Source: Winogradskyella_A sp963966315
GTDB taxonomy: Bacteria > Bacteroidota > Bacteroidia > Flavobacteriales > Flavobacteriaceae
DNA: 52,819 nt
Reading direction: 5' to 3'
Assembly (NCBI GenBank): GCA_963966315.1
Contig: CAWZYX010000006.1
Span: 1-52,819 of the forward strand
Shown: positions 9,901-17,671 of the stretch, piece after piece
Numbering within the stretch: the first letter of the stretch is position 1
Layout of the letters: each line of letters starts with the position of its first letter
The notes under the pieces: model-generated
Databases searched by the model: none
The model's input: only the letters and a program-made list of their open reading frames with translations
What the model was told of the DNA's origin: nothing
Translations under genes and position numbers: made by a program

Positions 9901-10351
9901 GTACGGAGCTTTTCCAACAGATCCATACTCACATACTCCTTTTACAAAAGGGGCACAGCAGCCTGGAATGACTGGTCAGGTAAAAGAGGACATCTTGTCC
10001 AGAATTGGAGAGCTCGGAGTATTTGTGAAAGACGGACGCATTCATTTTAATCCCACCATGTTAAGGGAGGATGAATTCATCAAAGAAGAAAAAACCTATA
10101 CTGTTATTGATGTCAATAACCGTGAAAGAAACTATCCTTTGCACGAAGGCATGATGGCCTTTACCTACTGTCAGGTTCCCGTGATCTATAAGCTGAGTTC
10201 GTCAGATGCTATTTTGATCGCTGATGCAGATGGAACGGAAAAAAGGGTCGAAGGAACTGCTCTTGACATGGAGACCAGTCAGGAGGTTTTTGATCGAACG
10301 GGTACCATAGACCATATAATCGTTGAAATTAACAAAGCAAAACTGAAGTAA
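6908..10351 (+). CDS. Cytoplasmic beta-glucan phosphorylase, GH94/GH149 type (probable beta-1,3-glucan phosphorylase)
   Basis: A 1147-residue protein with no signal peptide, hence cytoplasmic. It has the architecture of inverting beta-glycoside phosphorylases: an N-terminal beta-sandwich (about 10-300), a linker, an (alpha/alpha)6 barrel and a C-terminal jelly roll. The motif PEWNDANNALVGNG places the probable general acid at Asp646, matching the (D/E)WND motif of cellobiose phosphorylases. The C-terminal part has GAFPTDPYSHTPF and GAQQPGMTGQVKEDILSR. The length is far above the ~800 residues of GH94 cellobiose or laminaribiose phosphorylases and close to the ~1100-1200 of GH149 beta-1,3-oligoglucan phosphorylases, and all neighbours are beta-1,3-glucan genes. 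It would cleave imported laminari-oligosaccharides with phosphate to glucose-1-phosphate. Its stop overlaps the start of the GH17 gene by one base. The phosphorylase clan is fairly sure; GH149 needs a profile search. Confidence 0.78.
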   Translation: MEDVLNEQTAVELNQVKINGERYFKISNSDHMRPFLMSIVSDSNHWMFIGSNGALSAGRKNSDHALFPYYTDDKIIESSEITGSKTIIRVEAEEQVQVWEPFSFRTEDNYEISRHLYKNFLGNKVRFEEVNHELELSFSYEWNSSDLFGFVRKAELKNLSDTQKEIQILDGLQNIMPSAVGENLQVQRSNLVDAYKRNELVPEVGLGIYALSAVIVDKAEPSEALKANVAWHMGLPNPTYLVSSLQLNQFRKSGVVDQEVDIKAERGAYLVASEFKLQAAATCNWIIGVNVNLDQSAISMLIKNLSSPQSLQAAIEEDVLRGSQKLKELVAASDGIQYSADRLRDTRHYSNTLFNIMRGGIFDNNYQIERWDFRNYIRKGNKEVYGEFQDFIFDLPEVFTVQHLIDQIEDISNMDFKRLCYEYLPLKFSRRHGDPSRPWNRFSINTRSEIDGSKVLDYEGNWRDIFQNWEALAHAYPPFVEGMIHKFLNATTFDGYNPYRITKDGFDWEVIEEHDPWSYIGYWGDHQIIYLLKFLEIIEGRYPGQLANYFNQDFFVYANVPYKIKPYKDVLKNPKDTIDFDYALDHNIRAERKKIGADGALIKDQNGHIHHVNFLEKILATVLAKVSNFIIEGGIWMNTQRPEWNDANNALVGNGVSMVTLCYLRRFIRFMSNLLDPSAIPNVKVSAELLTFFNRIHAALAENKAILTRAVSDTDRKRVLDLLGMAASDYRSSIYKNDFSGKKEDLKLSEIKDLTRVLLEYLDHSIAANQREDGMYHAYNLMSVTNEGVSISYLDEMLEGQVAVLSSGYLSSDQALKVLDGLKNSTLFRPDQYSYLLYPNKELPGFLERNSVDLSDLQSSKLLSQLITDGEHSVIKKDVFGGIHFNGNFNNMKDLKEALDTLRDSAYKDLVDAEEELVLGIFEKVFNHKAFTGRSGTFYGYEGLGSIYWHMVSKLQLAVLECCVKAIENGESEVIIGKLLEHYYEINEGIGVHKSPSLYGAFPTDPYSHTPFTKGAQQPGMTGQVKEDILSRIGELGVFVKDGRIHFNPTMLREDEFIKEEKTYTVIDVNNRERNYPLHEGMMAFTYCQVPVIYKLSSSDAILIADADGTEKRVEGTALDMETSQEVFDRTGTIDHIIVEINKAKLK

Positions 10352-11634
10352 TGCATTTTAAGGCCAATCCTTTTCTTTTAGTTACGTTGGTACTGTTTAC
10401 AATGGTAGCATGTAAAGAACAGAGTCAACCTTCAAAAAAAGAGCAAATGAAAACTGAAAAAACAGCTGCAGATATCTTAGGTAATCCTCAATATCAGGCG
10501 ATATCATATGGAGGTTATCGATTTAAATCTCGCGAAAAGCAACCTTCCATAGCACAGTTAAAGGAAGATTTGTATTTGCTCCATGCCATGGGGATACGTG
10601 TTCTAAGGACCTATAATGTTCAGCTTCCCCATGCGAGCAACCTGCTGGAAGCTATCAGACAGATCAGGGCAGAGAAGCCCGATTTTGAGATGTATGTTAT
10701 GCTTGGGGCATGGATAGATTGTTTAAATGCGTGGACAGACCTTGCACCCAACCACGATCTAGAAAGTCCCGATAATGCAGCGGAGATCGAACGGGCCGTT
10801 GCCCTTGCCAATAAGTATCCCGAGATCGTTAAAGTGCTTGCGGTTGGTAACGAGGCCATGGTTAAATGGGCCACCAGCTACTACGTGCAACCCGAAGTGA
10901 TCCTCAAATGGGTTACTTACTTGCAGGAGCTGAAGAAAGAAGGGAAGCTCCCCAAGGAGCTCTGGATCACCTCTTCAGATGATTACGCCTCCTGGGGCGG
11001 TGGCGATGCGTCCTATCACAATGACGACCTCGAAAAACTCATTAAGGCTGTGGATTATATTTCCATGCACACCTATCCTTATCACAACACCCATTACAAT
11101 CCGGAGTTTTGGTATGTCCCTGAAGCACATGCAGAGATTCCAGACCTTACCAAGATAGAAATGGCCATGGAGCGAAGTCTGCAATTTGCTCAAAAGCAAT
11201 ACGACAGTGTCACCAACTATATGAAGAGTGTTGGTGTGAATAAGCCCGTGCACATCGGTGAAACCGGCTGGGCGAGTGTTTCAAACGGGCAGTACGGACC
11301 AAATGGATCAAGAGCTACCGATGAATATAAGCAAGGTCTGTATTACAACCTTATGCGCGACTGGACCAATAAAAACAAGATTTCCTGTTTTTATTTTGAA
11401 GCTTTTAACGAACAATGGAAGGATGCGCGGAATTCAAAGGGCTCTGAAAATCACTTTGGGCTATTTACAATCGATGGGAGGGCTAAGTATCCCATCTGGG
11501 ACCTTGTAGACCAGGGAATATTTGAAGGGTTAACGAGAGACGGAAAACCAATCCGAAAAACCTACAAGGGAAAAAAAGACAGTCTGATGAAGGATGTACT
11601 GGAACCACCCTTAAAGACTGCAGTTTTAAACTAA
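10351..11634 (+). CDS. GH17 family beta-1,3-glucanase/glucosidase, predicted lipoprotein
   Basis: A 427-residue protein with a signal peptide ending MVAC (Cys21, lipobox-like), a short Gln/Lys/Ser-rich linker, and a GH17 (beta/alpha)8 barrel from about residue 45. The acid/base motif AVGNEAM gives Glu168 and the nucleophile motif HIGETGWAS gives Glu304. MHTYPYHN and FYFEAFNEQWK are further conserved strand ends. GH17 enzymes act on linear beta-1,3-glucan, and in marine flavobacteria they prefer debranched laminarin. The ATG shares its first base with the stop of the phosphorylase gene (TAATG), which implies translational coupling. GH30 follows 14 nt downstream. The lipobox suggests an outer-membrane or periplasmic lipid anchor. 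Whether it is endo- or exo-acting cannot be read from the sequence. Confidence 0.9.
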   Translation: MHFKANPFLLVTLVLFTMVACKEQSQPSKKEQMKTEKTAADILGNPQYQAISYGGYRFKSREKQPSIAQLKEDLYLLHAMGIRVLRTYNVQLPHASNLLEAIRQIRAEKPDFEMYVMLGAWIDCLNAWTDLAPNHDLESPDNAAEIERAVALANKYPEIVKVLAVGNEAMVKWATSYYVQPEVILKWVTYLQELKKEGKLPKELWITSSDDYASWGGGDASYHNDDLEKLIKAVDYISMHTYPYHNTHYNPEFWYVPEAHAEIPDLTKIEMAMERSLQFAQKQYDSVTNYMKSVGVNKPVHIGETGWASVSNGQYGPNGSRATDEYKQGLYYNLMRDWTNKNKISCFYFEAFNEQWKDARNSKGSENHFGLFTIDGRAKYPIWDLVDQGIFEGLTRDGKPIRKTYKGKKDSLMKDVLEPPLKTAVLN

Positions 11635-11648
11635 TGGAGAACGAATAA

Positions 11649-13160
11649 ATGAGAATTGGTGCGCTTTTCACATGTATAATTATCACCCTTATGCTCATGA
11701 GCTGTCAAGAAAGGAGTCAGATGTTGGATGCAACGGTATATGAAACATCAGCTGCCGGTCATCAGCTGACCGAACTACCACCGTCCGAATCGGACAAATC
11801 GGAGCTGACGCTGGAAGTCCTTCCCGAGGAAGAATATCAGACCATCACCGGTTTTGGAGGGGCTTTTACCGAAGCATCAGCGCATCTATTGAACAAACTG
11901 AGCAGGGCTAATCGCAATAAGATCCTCAAAGCATATTTCAGCGAAGAGGGAGCGAACTACTCACTCACCAGAACCCACATTAATTCCTGTGATTTTTCCC
12001 TGTCCAATTACTCCTATGCTCCTGTAGAAAAGGATGTCAACCTCGATCATTTTTCTATTGAGGAGGATAAAAACGACCTTATTCCCATGATCAAAGATGC
12101 CATGGCTGTCTCTGAAAATGGTTTTAAAATATTAGCCTCCCCCTGGACAGCCCCACCCTGGATGAAAGATAACAACGATTGGGTTGGGGGGAAACTTCTT
12201 CCCAAATACAATGATACCTGGGCCCTGTTTTTTTCAAAATATATTGATGCCTACAAAAAGGAAGGTATCGATATATGGGGCCTCACCGTCATTAATGAAC
12301 CTTTAGGAAATGGAAATAATTGGGAGAGCATGCATTTCACACCAGAAGAAATGACGGATTTTGTAGTGAACCACCTGGGGCCACAACTGGAAGCTGATGG
12401 TAAAGGGGATATTGTAGTGTTGGGTTACGATCAGAATCGTGGAGATCTTGAAGAATGGGTAGATGAGATGTTTAGAGATGAAACCTCCAGAAAGTATATA
12501 GACGGGACGGCAATCCACTGGTATGAGAGTACCTACGACTACTTCCCTGAAGAATTGCAGTATGCTCATCGAAAAGCGCCTGATAAGTACTTAATCCAGA
12601 CCGAGGCTTGTGTAGATGCCGAAGTTCCAAAATGGAAAGACGATGCCTGGTACTGGAGTAAGGAAGCTACCGACTGGGGTTGGGAATGGGCTGCAGAAGA
12701 TAAAAAATACCTGCACCCTAAATACGCCCCTGTTTTTCGCTACGCCAGAGACATCATTGGCTGCCTGAATAACTGGGTTGACGGCTGGGTAGATTGGAAC
12801 ATGGTTTTAGACCGGCAGGGGGGACCAAATTGGTTCGAAAACTGGTGCGTGGCCCCAATTATAGTTGACCCTGAACAGGACAAGGTCTACATGACCCCTA
12901 TTTACTACACTTTAGCTCATTTTAGTAAATTCATAAGGCCTAAGGCCAAGATCATCGGTACTACCAGCTCAGCTCCCACGGATCTGATGGTCACTGCTGC
13001 TAAAAACCCTGATGGTTCCATTGTGCTGGTGGTCTTTAACGAAACTGAAAAACTACATCACTACACGGTTAAGTTCGGTGATGAAAAGCGAAGTATCAAA
13101 CTCGATGCTAAGGCCATTCAAACCGTAATCATTCCAAATAAAATTAAACAGACCTCATAA
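11649..13160 (+). CDS. GH30 family beta-glucanase lipoprotein (probable laminarin-debranching beta-1,6-glucosidase)
   Basis: A 503-residue lipoprotein with lipobox LMSC (Cys19). GH30 signatures are all present: GFGGAFTEAS near the start (about 69-78), SPWTAPPWMK (164-173), the acid/base in TVINEPLG (Glu217) and the nucleophile in LIQTEACVDAE (Glu319). A C-terminal beta-sandwich typical of GH30 follows (about 425-500). Characterised GH30 enzymes from marine flavobacterial laminarin loci remove beta-1,6-linked glucose branches, and the pairing with GH17 and GH16 here fits that role. Other GH30 members are glucosylceramidases or xylanases, so the substrate is inferred from context. The gene is 14 nt after GH17 and 12 nt before the transporter, in one operon. 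Confidence 0.9.
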   Translation: MRIGALFTCIIITLMLMSCQERSQMLDATVYETSAAGHQLTELPPSESDKSELTLEVLPEEEYQTITGFGGAFTEASAHLLNKLSRANRNKILKAYFSEEGANYSLTRTHINSCDFSLSNYSYAPVEKDVNLDHFSIEEDKNDLIPMIKDAMAVSENGFKILASPWTAPPWMKDNNDWVGGKLLPKYNDTWALFFSKYIDAYKKEGIDIWGLTVINEPLGNGNNWESMHFTPEEMTDFVVNHLGPQLEADGKGDIVVLGYDQNRGDLEEWVDEMFRDETSRKYIDGTAIHWYESTYDYFPEELQYAHRKAPDKYLIQTEACVDAEVPKWKDDAWYWSKEATDWGWEWAAEDKKYLHPKYAPVFRYARDIIGCLNNWVDGWVDWNMVLDRQGGPNWFENWCVAPIIVDPEQDKVYMTPIYYTLAHFSKFIRPKAKIIGTTSSAPTDLMVTAAKNPDGSIVLVVFNETEKLHHYTVKFGDEKRSIKLDAKAIQTVIIPNKIKQTS

Positions 13161-13172
13161 TATTAGCGAATT

Positions 13173-14735
13173 ATGTCAAAAATAAAAACAGCAGCTAAAG
13201 ATAAAGTGCCATTGGGCCAGAAGCTGGCTTTTGGTTCCGGGCACTTTGTACTTAATTTATTACCCGGTGCGCTAGGGTTTTTTATGTTCTTCTTGCTTAC
13301 CGCATTTGGAATGGACCCTTTATATGCGGGAATCCTGGGTGCGCTCCCGCGATTGTTCGACGCCTTGTCCGATCCAATCATGGGTTTTATCTCCGACAAT
13401 ACAAAATCTAAATGGGGAAGACGCAGGCCCTATATTATGGTTGGTGCCGTACTTAGCGCCATATTTTTTGCATTGTCCTGGCAGATGTATCCAGAAAATT
13501 CACAGATGTACAATTTCTGGTATTTTTTAACACTCTCCATCCTCTTTTTAGCCGGAAACACCATGTACGCGACGCCGTTGGTGGGTCTTGGTTATGAAAT
13601 GACCTCAGACTATAATGAACGGACACGACTGATGGCTTTTTCCAATACGATGGGTCAAATTGCCTGGATGATCGTCCCCTGGTTTTGGGTGATCATTGCC
13701 GACCCGCAGGTTTATGAAACCCAGGATCAGGGGGTAAGGCATTTATCCATGATCGTTGGGGGTATTTGTGTAGTACTGGGAATATTACCGGCCATCTTTT
13801 GTCATGGTATCGACTCCGCTCATATGGAAAACAGAAAGGAGATCAATTTTAAGTCTCTGGCCAGTAATTTAAAGGAGCTTTGGAAAGGTATTGTTCAGGT
13901 CTCAAAAAACAAACCTTTTATGAAGTTGTGTGGTGCCACTTTCTTAGTGTTTAATGGTTTTCAAATGGTTGCAGCCTTTAGCGTTTACATTATTGTATTT
14001 TACATGTATAACGGAAGCTATGAAAATGCAGGCACCTGGCCTGCATGGTTTTCAACCATAACCGCTGTCGCTACCGCCTTCCTGGTGATACCTATTATAT
14101 CAAAAATGGCAGATGCCTGGGGAAAGCGGAAGGCCTTTATCATTTCTACTGTGATCTCCATTATTGGCTACATTTTAAAATGGTGGGGCTTTAACAACGA
14201 CTTGAATCAGGAGTTTAATCAGACTTCTTTAGGACAATCCCTTAATCAAGGGATGGCGTCCATTTTTGAAGCCATGAACCCGGCATTGGAAAGTATTGGT
14301 ATGACCTGGTTCAGTATCGATACCAGTCAGGGATCCCCATGGCTGATTTTTATTCCCATTCCATTTATGGCCTTTGGCCTTGGGGGCTTGTTTACTCTGA
14401 TGATGAGTATGACCGCCGATGTATGTGATCTGGACGAGCTCAACAATGGTATGCCTCGTAAGGAAGGAACCTTTGGAGCCATTTACTGGTGGATGGTAAA
14501 AATAGGACAGTCCATCGCACTCTTTCTTGGTGGTCTCGTGTTGAAGATGGTGGGCTTTATCTCTGATGCACCTACCCAAACGGCCGAAACCATGCACAGC
14601 TTGCGAATAGCCGACATCATTATTCCATCGGCAACAGCCGCTCTGGCTATTCTGATCATGTGGAAATACAGCCTGAATGAAACTAGAGCGAGAGAGATCA
14701 AAGCAGAATTGGTAAAACGTAGAGGAGAATTATAA
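13173..14735 (+). CDS. GPH-type MFS sugar:cation symporter
   Basis: A 520-residue polytopic inner-membrane protein with about twelve hydrophobic segments. The signature DALSDPIMGFISDNTKSKWG followed by RRRPYI is the loop 2-3 motif of the glycoside-pentoside-hexuronide:cation symporter family (MelB-like, MFS_2). The usual family length is ~450; the excess is a soluble stretch near residues 345-390 (NNDLNQEFNQTSLGQ...). In this operon, between GH30 and a cytoplasmic GH17, it most likely imports laminari-oligosaccharides or glucose released in the periplasm. No SusC-type transporter is encoded nearby, so outer-membrane passage must rely on a gene outside the window or on the barrel protein at its start. 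The coupling ion and exact substrate are not determined. Confidence 0.88.
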   Translation: MSKIKTAAKDKVPLGQKLAFGSGHFVLNLLPGALGFFMFFLLTAFGMDPLYAGILGALPRLFDALSDPIMGFISDNTKSKWGRRRPYIMVGAVLSAIFFALSWQMYPENSQMYNFWYFLTLSILFLAGNTMYATPLVGLGYEMTSDYNERTRLMAFSNTMGQIAWMIVPWFWVIIADPQVYETQDQGVRHLSMIVGGICVVLGILPAIFCHGIDSAHMENRKEINFKSLASNLKELWKGIVQVSKNKPFMKLCGATFLVFNGFQMVAAFSVYIIVFYMYNGSYENAGTWPAWFSTITAVATAFLVIPIISKMADAWGKRKAFIISTVISIIGYILKWWGFNNDLNQEFNQTSLGQSLNQGMASIFEAMNPALESIGMTWFSIDTSQGSPWLIFIPIPFMAFGLGGLFTLMMSMTADVCDLDELNNGMPRKEGTFGAIYWWMVKIGQSIALFLGGLVLKMVGFISDAPTQTAETMHSLRIADIIIPSATAALAILIMWKYSLNETRAREIKAELVKRRGEL

Positions 14736-14751
14736 TTAAAAATAGAAATAA

Positions 14752-15663
14752 ATGTCATATCGATACGATCGTTTTTTTAACGAAGAAGTTTTAAAATTTA
14801 AACAACAGGGAAGTTTAGATTTTTCAGGGTACTCCTTTGAGGAACTCAAGGCCCTATGGAAAAAGACACTGGAATCCGGAATGCACGGAATCTGTTTCAG
14901 TATGTATGAGGATGGCCAGGGTCCTGGAGATCACATTTCAGAGGCTCAGGTGGAACGAAGGATTAAAATCTTAAAACCTTACACCCAATGGGTACGCTCT
15001 TTTTCCTGTATTGAAGGAAATGAGTGTGTGCCGAGGATGGCCCACAAACATGGGTTGAAGACATTGGTCGGTGCCTGGCTGGGTTCAGATATGGAGGATA
15101 ACGAAAAGGAAATTGCCGGCTTGATTGAGCTGGCCAATGAAGGTGTGGTGGACATAGCCGCGGTAGGTAATGAGGTCTTATACAGAAACGACCTCAGTCT
15201 TGAACAGTTACTTGAGTACATGAGTCGGGTGCGTGAAGCCATACCCGATCATATTCCAATAGGTTATGTGGATGCCTACTATGAATTTTCAAGTCACCCT
15301 GAGCTGGTAGATGCCAGCGATGTTATTTTAAGCAACTGTTATCCCTTCTGGGAGGGCTGTCCCATTGACTATTCGCTCAACCACATGCAGAGCATGTTCG
15401 CTCAGGCGGTGGGAGCAGGCAAAGGAAAAAAGGTGATCATTACCGAAACCGGATGGCCTAACAAAGGAGAGGCCTTAAGAAGCTCGGAGCCTTCAGATGT
15501 AAACGCTATGAAGTACTTTATCAATGCACAGGCCTGGTCCAAAGCCGATGATATTGAGATCTTTTATTTCTCTTCCTTTGATGAGTCCTGGAAGGTGGGT
15601 GCCGAAGGCGATGTAGGGGCCTATTGGGGGCTGTGGGATAAACATGAGAACCTTAAATTTTAA
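14752..15663 (+). CDS. GH17 family beta-1,3-glucan hydrolase without signal peptide (cytoplasmic)
   Basis: A 303-residue single-domain GH17 enzyme starting MSYRYDRFFNEE, with no signal peptide or lipobox, so predicted cytoplasmic. The acid/base motif AVGNEVL gives Glu141 and the nucleophile motif ITETGWP gives Glu232; SNCYPFWEGC and FYFSSFDESWK are conserved strand ends. It lies 16 nt after the symporter and is the last gene of the packed operon. Together with the cytoplasmic phosphorylase it implies that oligosaccharides longer than one sugar reach the cytoplasm. Its likely job is trimming imported beta-1,3-gluco-oligosaccharides, perhaps to sizes the phosphorylase prefers. Transglycosylation, known for some bacterial GH17 members, is an alternative. 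Confidence 0.88.
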   Translation: MSYRYDRFFNEEVLKFKQQGSLDFSGYSFEELKALWKKTLESGMHGICFSMYEDGQGPGDHISEAQVERRIKILKPYTQWVRSFSCIEGNECVPRMAHKHGLKTLVGAWLGSDMEDNEKEIAGLIELANEGVVDIAAVGNEVLYRNDLSLEQLLEYMSRVREAIPDHIPIGYVDAYYEFSSHPELVDASDVILSNCYPFWEGCPIDYSLNHMQSMFAQAVGAGKGKKVIITETGWPNKGEALRSSEPSDVNAMKYFINAQAWSKADDIEIFYFSSFDESWKVGAEGDVGAYWGLWDKHENLKF

Positions 15664-15852
15664 ATATCCTGACTCGGACGTATTGGTAAGACCAAGAAAA
15701 GTCAGCACTTTGCCCGATTAAACAGGGTTTACTGCAAATGTTGCTTGTAGTGGCCATGTTTGGGTTAAAATGCGTGTAAAAATCGAGAAATAATTGTATT
15801 TTGAAGCTGTAATGAAATAACTAAATAAACATTTACTTAAATCTTAGACTTT
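15664..15852. other. 189-nt gap before the T9SS/CBM gene
   Basis: The largest gap inside the glucan locus. It contains a small inverted repeat (TTGGT-AAG-ACCAA, 15683-15695) flanked by CTGACT/AGTCAG, and AT-rich DNA near 15790-15850. No full promoter consensus is seen, although TATTTTG lies one base short of the -7 element. It may hold an operator for the LacI-type regulator, but this is not shown. Confidence 0.3.
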
Positions 15853-17508
15853 ATGAAGAAAATTACTCTTGCTTTGATAGCATTAACGTTTGCGTCCTTG
15901 AGCTCTGCTCAGGTTTTAAGAGACTACACGTTTCCTGACGCAAGCTCTGTTACGGCCAATCAGATACAGATTACAACGCCAGCTACTCCGGTAGCTTTTG
16001 ATAACGTAGAATTGATTGCAAACGCCAATGATCCAGAAGCATCATTTAGCTACAATGCTAATGGTAATGGAACGGGTGCTCTTGAATTATCAGCTGTAAA
16101 TCCAAATGATGCCGGAAAGAACTATTCGTGGAGAATTAATGCTTCAAATTTAAACTATGACGGGGCTACTAGTTTTACCGTTTCCTTTGATATTAGGAGG
16201 GTTGGTGCTCTGGTTGGAACCAATTTGTTCGCACAGGTCATATATCCTTTGGTTGGAACCGATGGCTCCGGAACTGTGGCTCGAAATAATATCGAGGCAC
16301 AATTGGTTAGTGAAGATTATGTGAACATAAGCATAGAAATAGACGATGCAAATTTTGCTCCTGACGAGGAAGTTCTTTTGATTGATTTTGGTTTGGCTGT
16401 CGGTGCTGTTGTAGATTTTGGTGGGACAGTATTAGTGGATAATATCACCATCACAAAACCCGATACTAATGCAGATGCAACATTATCTGACCTAACTTTA
16501 GATGGTGTAACTATTGCTGGGTTCTCTCCTGGAACAGTTACTTATGATGTAGAATTACCTACTGGAACCACAACTGCTCCAACAGTAGGGGCCGTTGCTA
16601 CACAGGCAGGTAATGGATCTTCTGCTATTAATATTACGCAGGCTCCTGGGGTTCCTGGTTCAGCAACTGTTGATGTGACTGCACCAAATGGAACGGATAT
16701 GTTGACTTACACAGTGAATTTTACTGAAGAAGTAGTTTCGCCTGGGGACCCTACAATAGACGCAGGTGTACCTTCTTTTGATAATACAGATGATTATTCC
16801 TCAGTATTTTCAAGTCTAGGCGATGCTATAGGGCTTGTTCCTTCGGCTTTTGCTGGTGCAACCCAAGAGACGATTCAAATTAATGGGAATGATACCAAAA
16901 AATTTACTGTCACAAATCCGGGTGGAGGGGCACAGTTTGCCTTTGCTCCAATTGATCTGGCAGCGGGTGGTTACACACATGTATATTTCGATTGGTACTT
17001 CGTAGGAGAAACCGGTTCGGGTAGGCAGATTAATTTAAATGTTCAGGGAGGCGGTGCGAACATTATCGGGATTATTCCAATAGCTGATGGTTCAGCTGCA
17101 AATCAATGGAATTCTTACGATGTGGCCCTTGCCGATATGACTAATGGAACAGATCCTCAGAATGCTATAAGCCAGGTCCAATTTACAGGCGCTGGAGGTT
17201 CAGATCCTTTTGGTAATATTTACATTGATAATGTACTGTTCTACAAAGCAGGTGCTCTGAGTAGCCAGGATTTTGTGTTAAGTGAATTTTCTGTTAGACC
17301 AAATCCTTCTTCAACAACCTGGATTGTTAAAGGGCAGAGCCAGATCAGTACCATTGAGGTATTTGATATCTTAGGTAAAAATGTGTTGAACCTTCGACCA
17401 AATGCGATGGAAGTAGAGCTCGATGCTTCCAACCTTAAATCCGGTTTGTACTTAGCTAGAATTTCCAGTGATCAAGGAACAAGAACTATAAAATTGATCA
17501 AGAATTAA
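15853..17508 (+). CDS. Secreted T9SS protein with CBM-like and cadherin-like beta-sandwich domains
   Basis: A 551-residue secreted protein. The signal peptide MKKITLALIALTFASLSSAQ is followed by a CBM-like sandwich (about 20-210). A cadherin-like beta-sandwich repeat comes next (about 213-296, with ATLSDLTLDGVTIAGFSPGT and NGTDMLTYTVNF). A second CBM-like domain (about 305-470) ends in GNIYIDNVLFYKAG. The C-terminal ~75 residues are a T9SS type A sorting domain (RPNPSSTTW, IEVFDILGKNVL, LKSGLYLARISS, TIKLIKN). No catalytic motif is seen, so it is probably a secreted or surface-attached glycan-binding protein. It follows the phosphorylase operon after a 189-nt gap and ends at a terminator. Its sorting domain shares a 34-nt identical DNA segment with the next gene. 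Confidence 0.8.
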   Translation: MKKITLALIALTFASLSSAQVLRDYTFPDASSVTANQIQITTPATPVAFDNVELIANANDPEASFSYNANGNGTGALELSAVNPNDAGKNYSWRINASNLNYDGATSFTVSFDIRRVGALVGTNLFAQVIYPLVGTDGSGTVARNNIEAQLVSEDYVNISIEIDDANFAPDEEVLLIDFGLAVGAVVDFGGTVLVDNITITKPDTNADATLSDLTLDGVTIAGFSPGTVTYDVELPTGTTTAPTVGAVATQAGNGSSAINITQAPGVPGSATVDVTAPNGTDMLTYTVNFTEEVVSPGDPTIDAGVPSFDNTDDYSSVFSSLGDAIGLVPSAFAGATQETIQINGNDTKKFTVTNPGGGAQFAFAPIDLAAGGYTHVYFDWYFVGETGSGRQINLNVQGGGANIIGIIPIADGSAANQWNSYDVALADMTNGTDPQNAISQVQFTGAGGSDPFGNIYIDNVLFYKAGALSSQDFVLSEFSVRPNPSSTTWIVKGQSQISTIEVFDILGKNVLNLRPNAMEVELDASNLKSGLYLARISSDQGTRTIKLIKN

Positions 17509-17523
17509 TTCTTAATAATTTAG

Positions 17524-17557
17524 AAAAAAGAGTGCTCTGGTAGTGCTCTTTTTTTTT
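17524..17557 (+). terminator. Rho-independent terminator after the first T9SS gene
   Basis: The arm AAAAAGAGTGCT pairs with AGTGCTCTTTTT (two G-U pairs) around a CTGGT loop, followed by a T run, starting about 16 nt after the stop codon. Confidence 0.75.
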
Positions 17558-17604
17558 GAACATCTGCGATCTACGATACCTCTCACAAATAAATGTTTGA
17601 GTTT

Positions 17605-17635
17605 TTGATTTATCTGGTAAGTTATTATATTTTTA
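17605..17635 (+). promoter_or_regulatory. Candidate flavobacterial promoter for the second T9SS gene
   Basis: TTG at 17605-17607 is followed after 20 nt by TATTTTTA at 17628-17635, one base off the Bacteroidota -7 consensus TAnnTTTG. It sits 36 nt before the preferred ATG and just after a terminator, where a promoter is needed. It was found by eye in AT-rich DNA. Confidence 0.35.
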
Positions 17636-17671
17636 CGGTATTATTATTATGAATTGATTAACTATCTGAAT

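Noticed and set aside
15683..15695. TTGGT-AAG-ACCAA inverted repeat after the cytoplasmic GH17 gene as a terminator
   Set aside because: The stem is short and lacks a following T run; an operator role is possible but unsupported.
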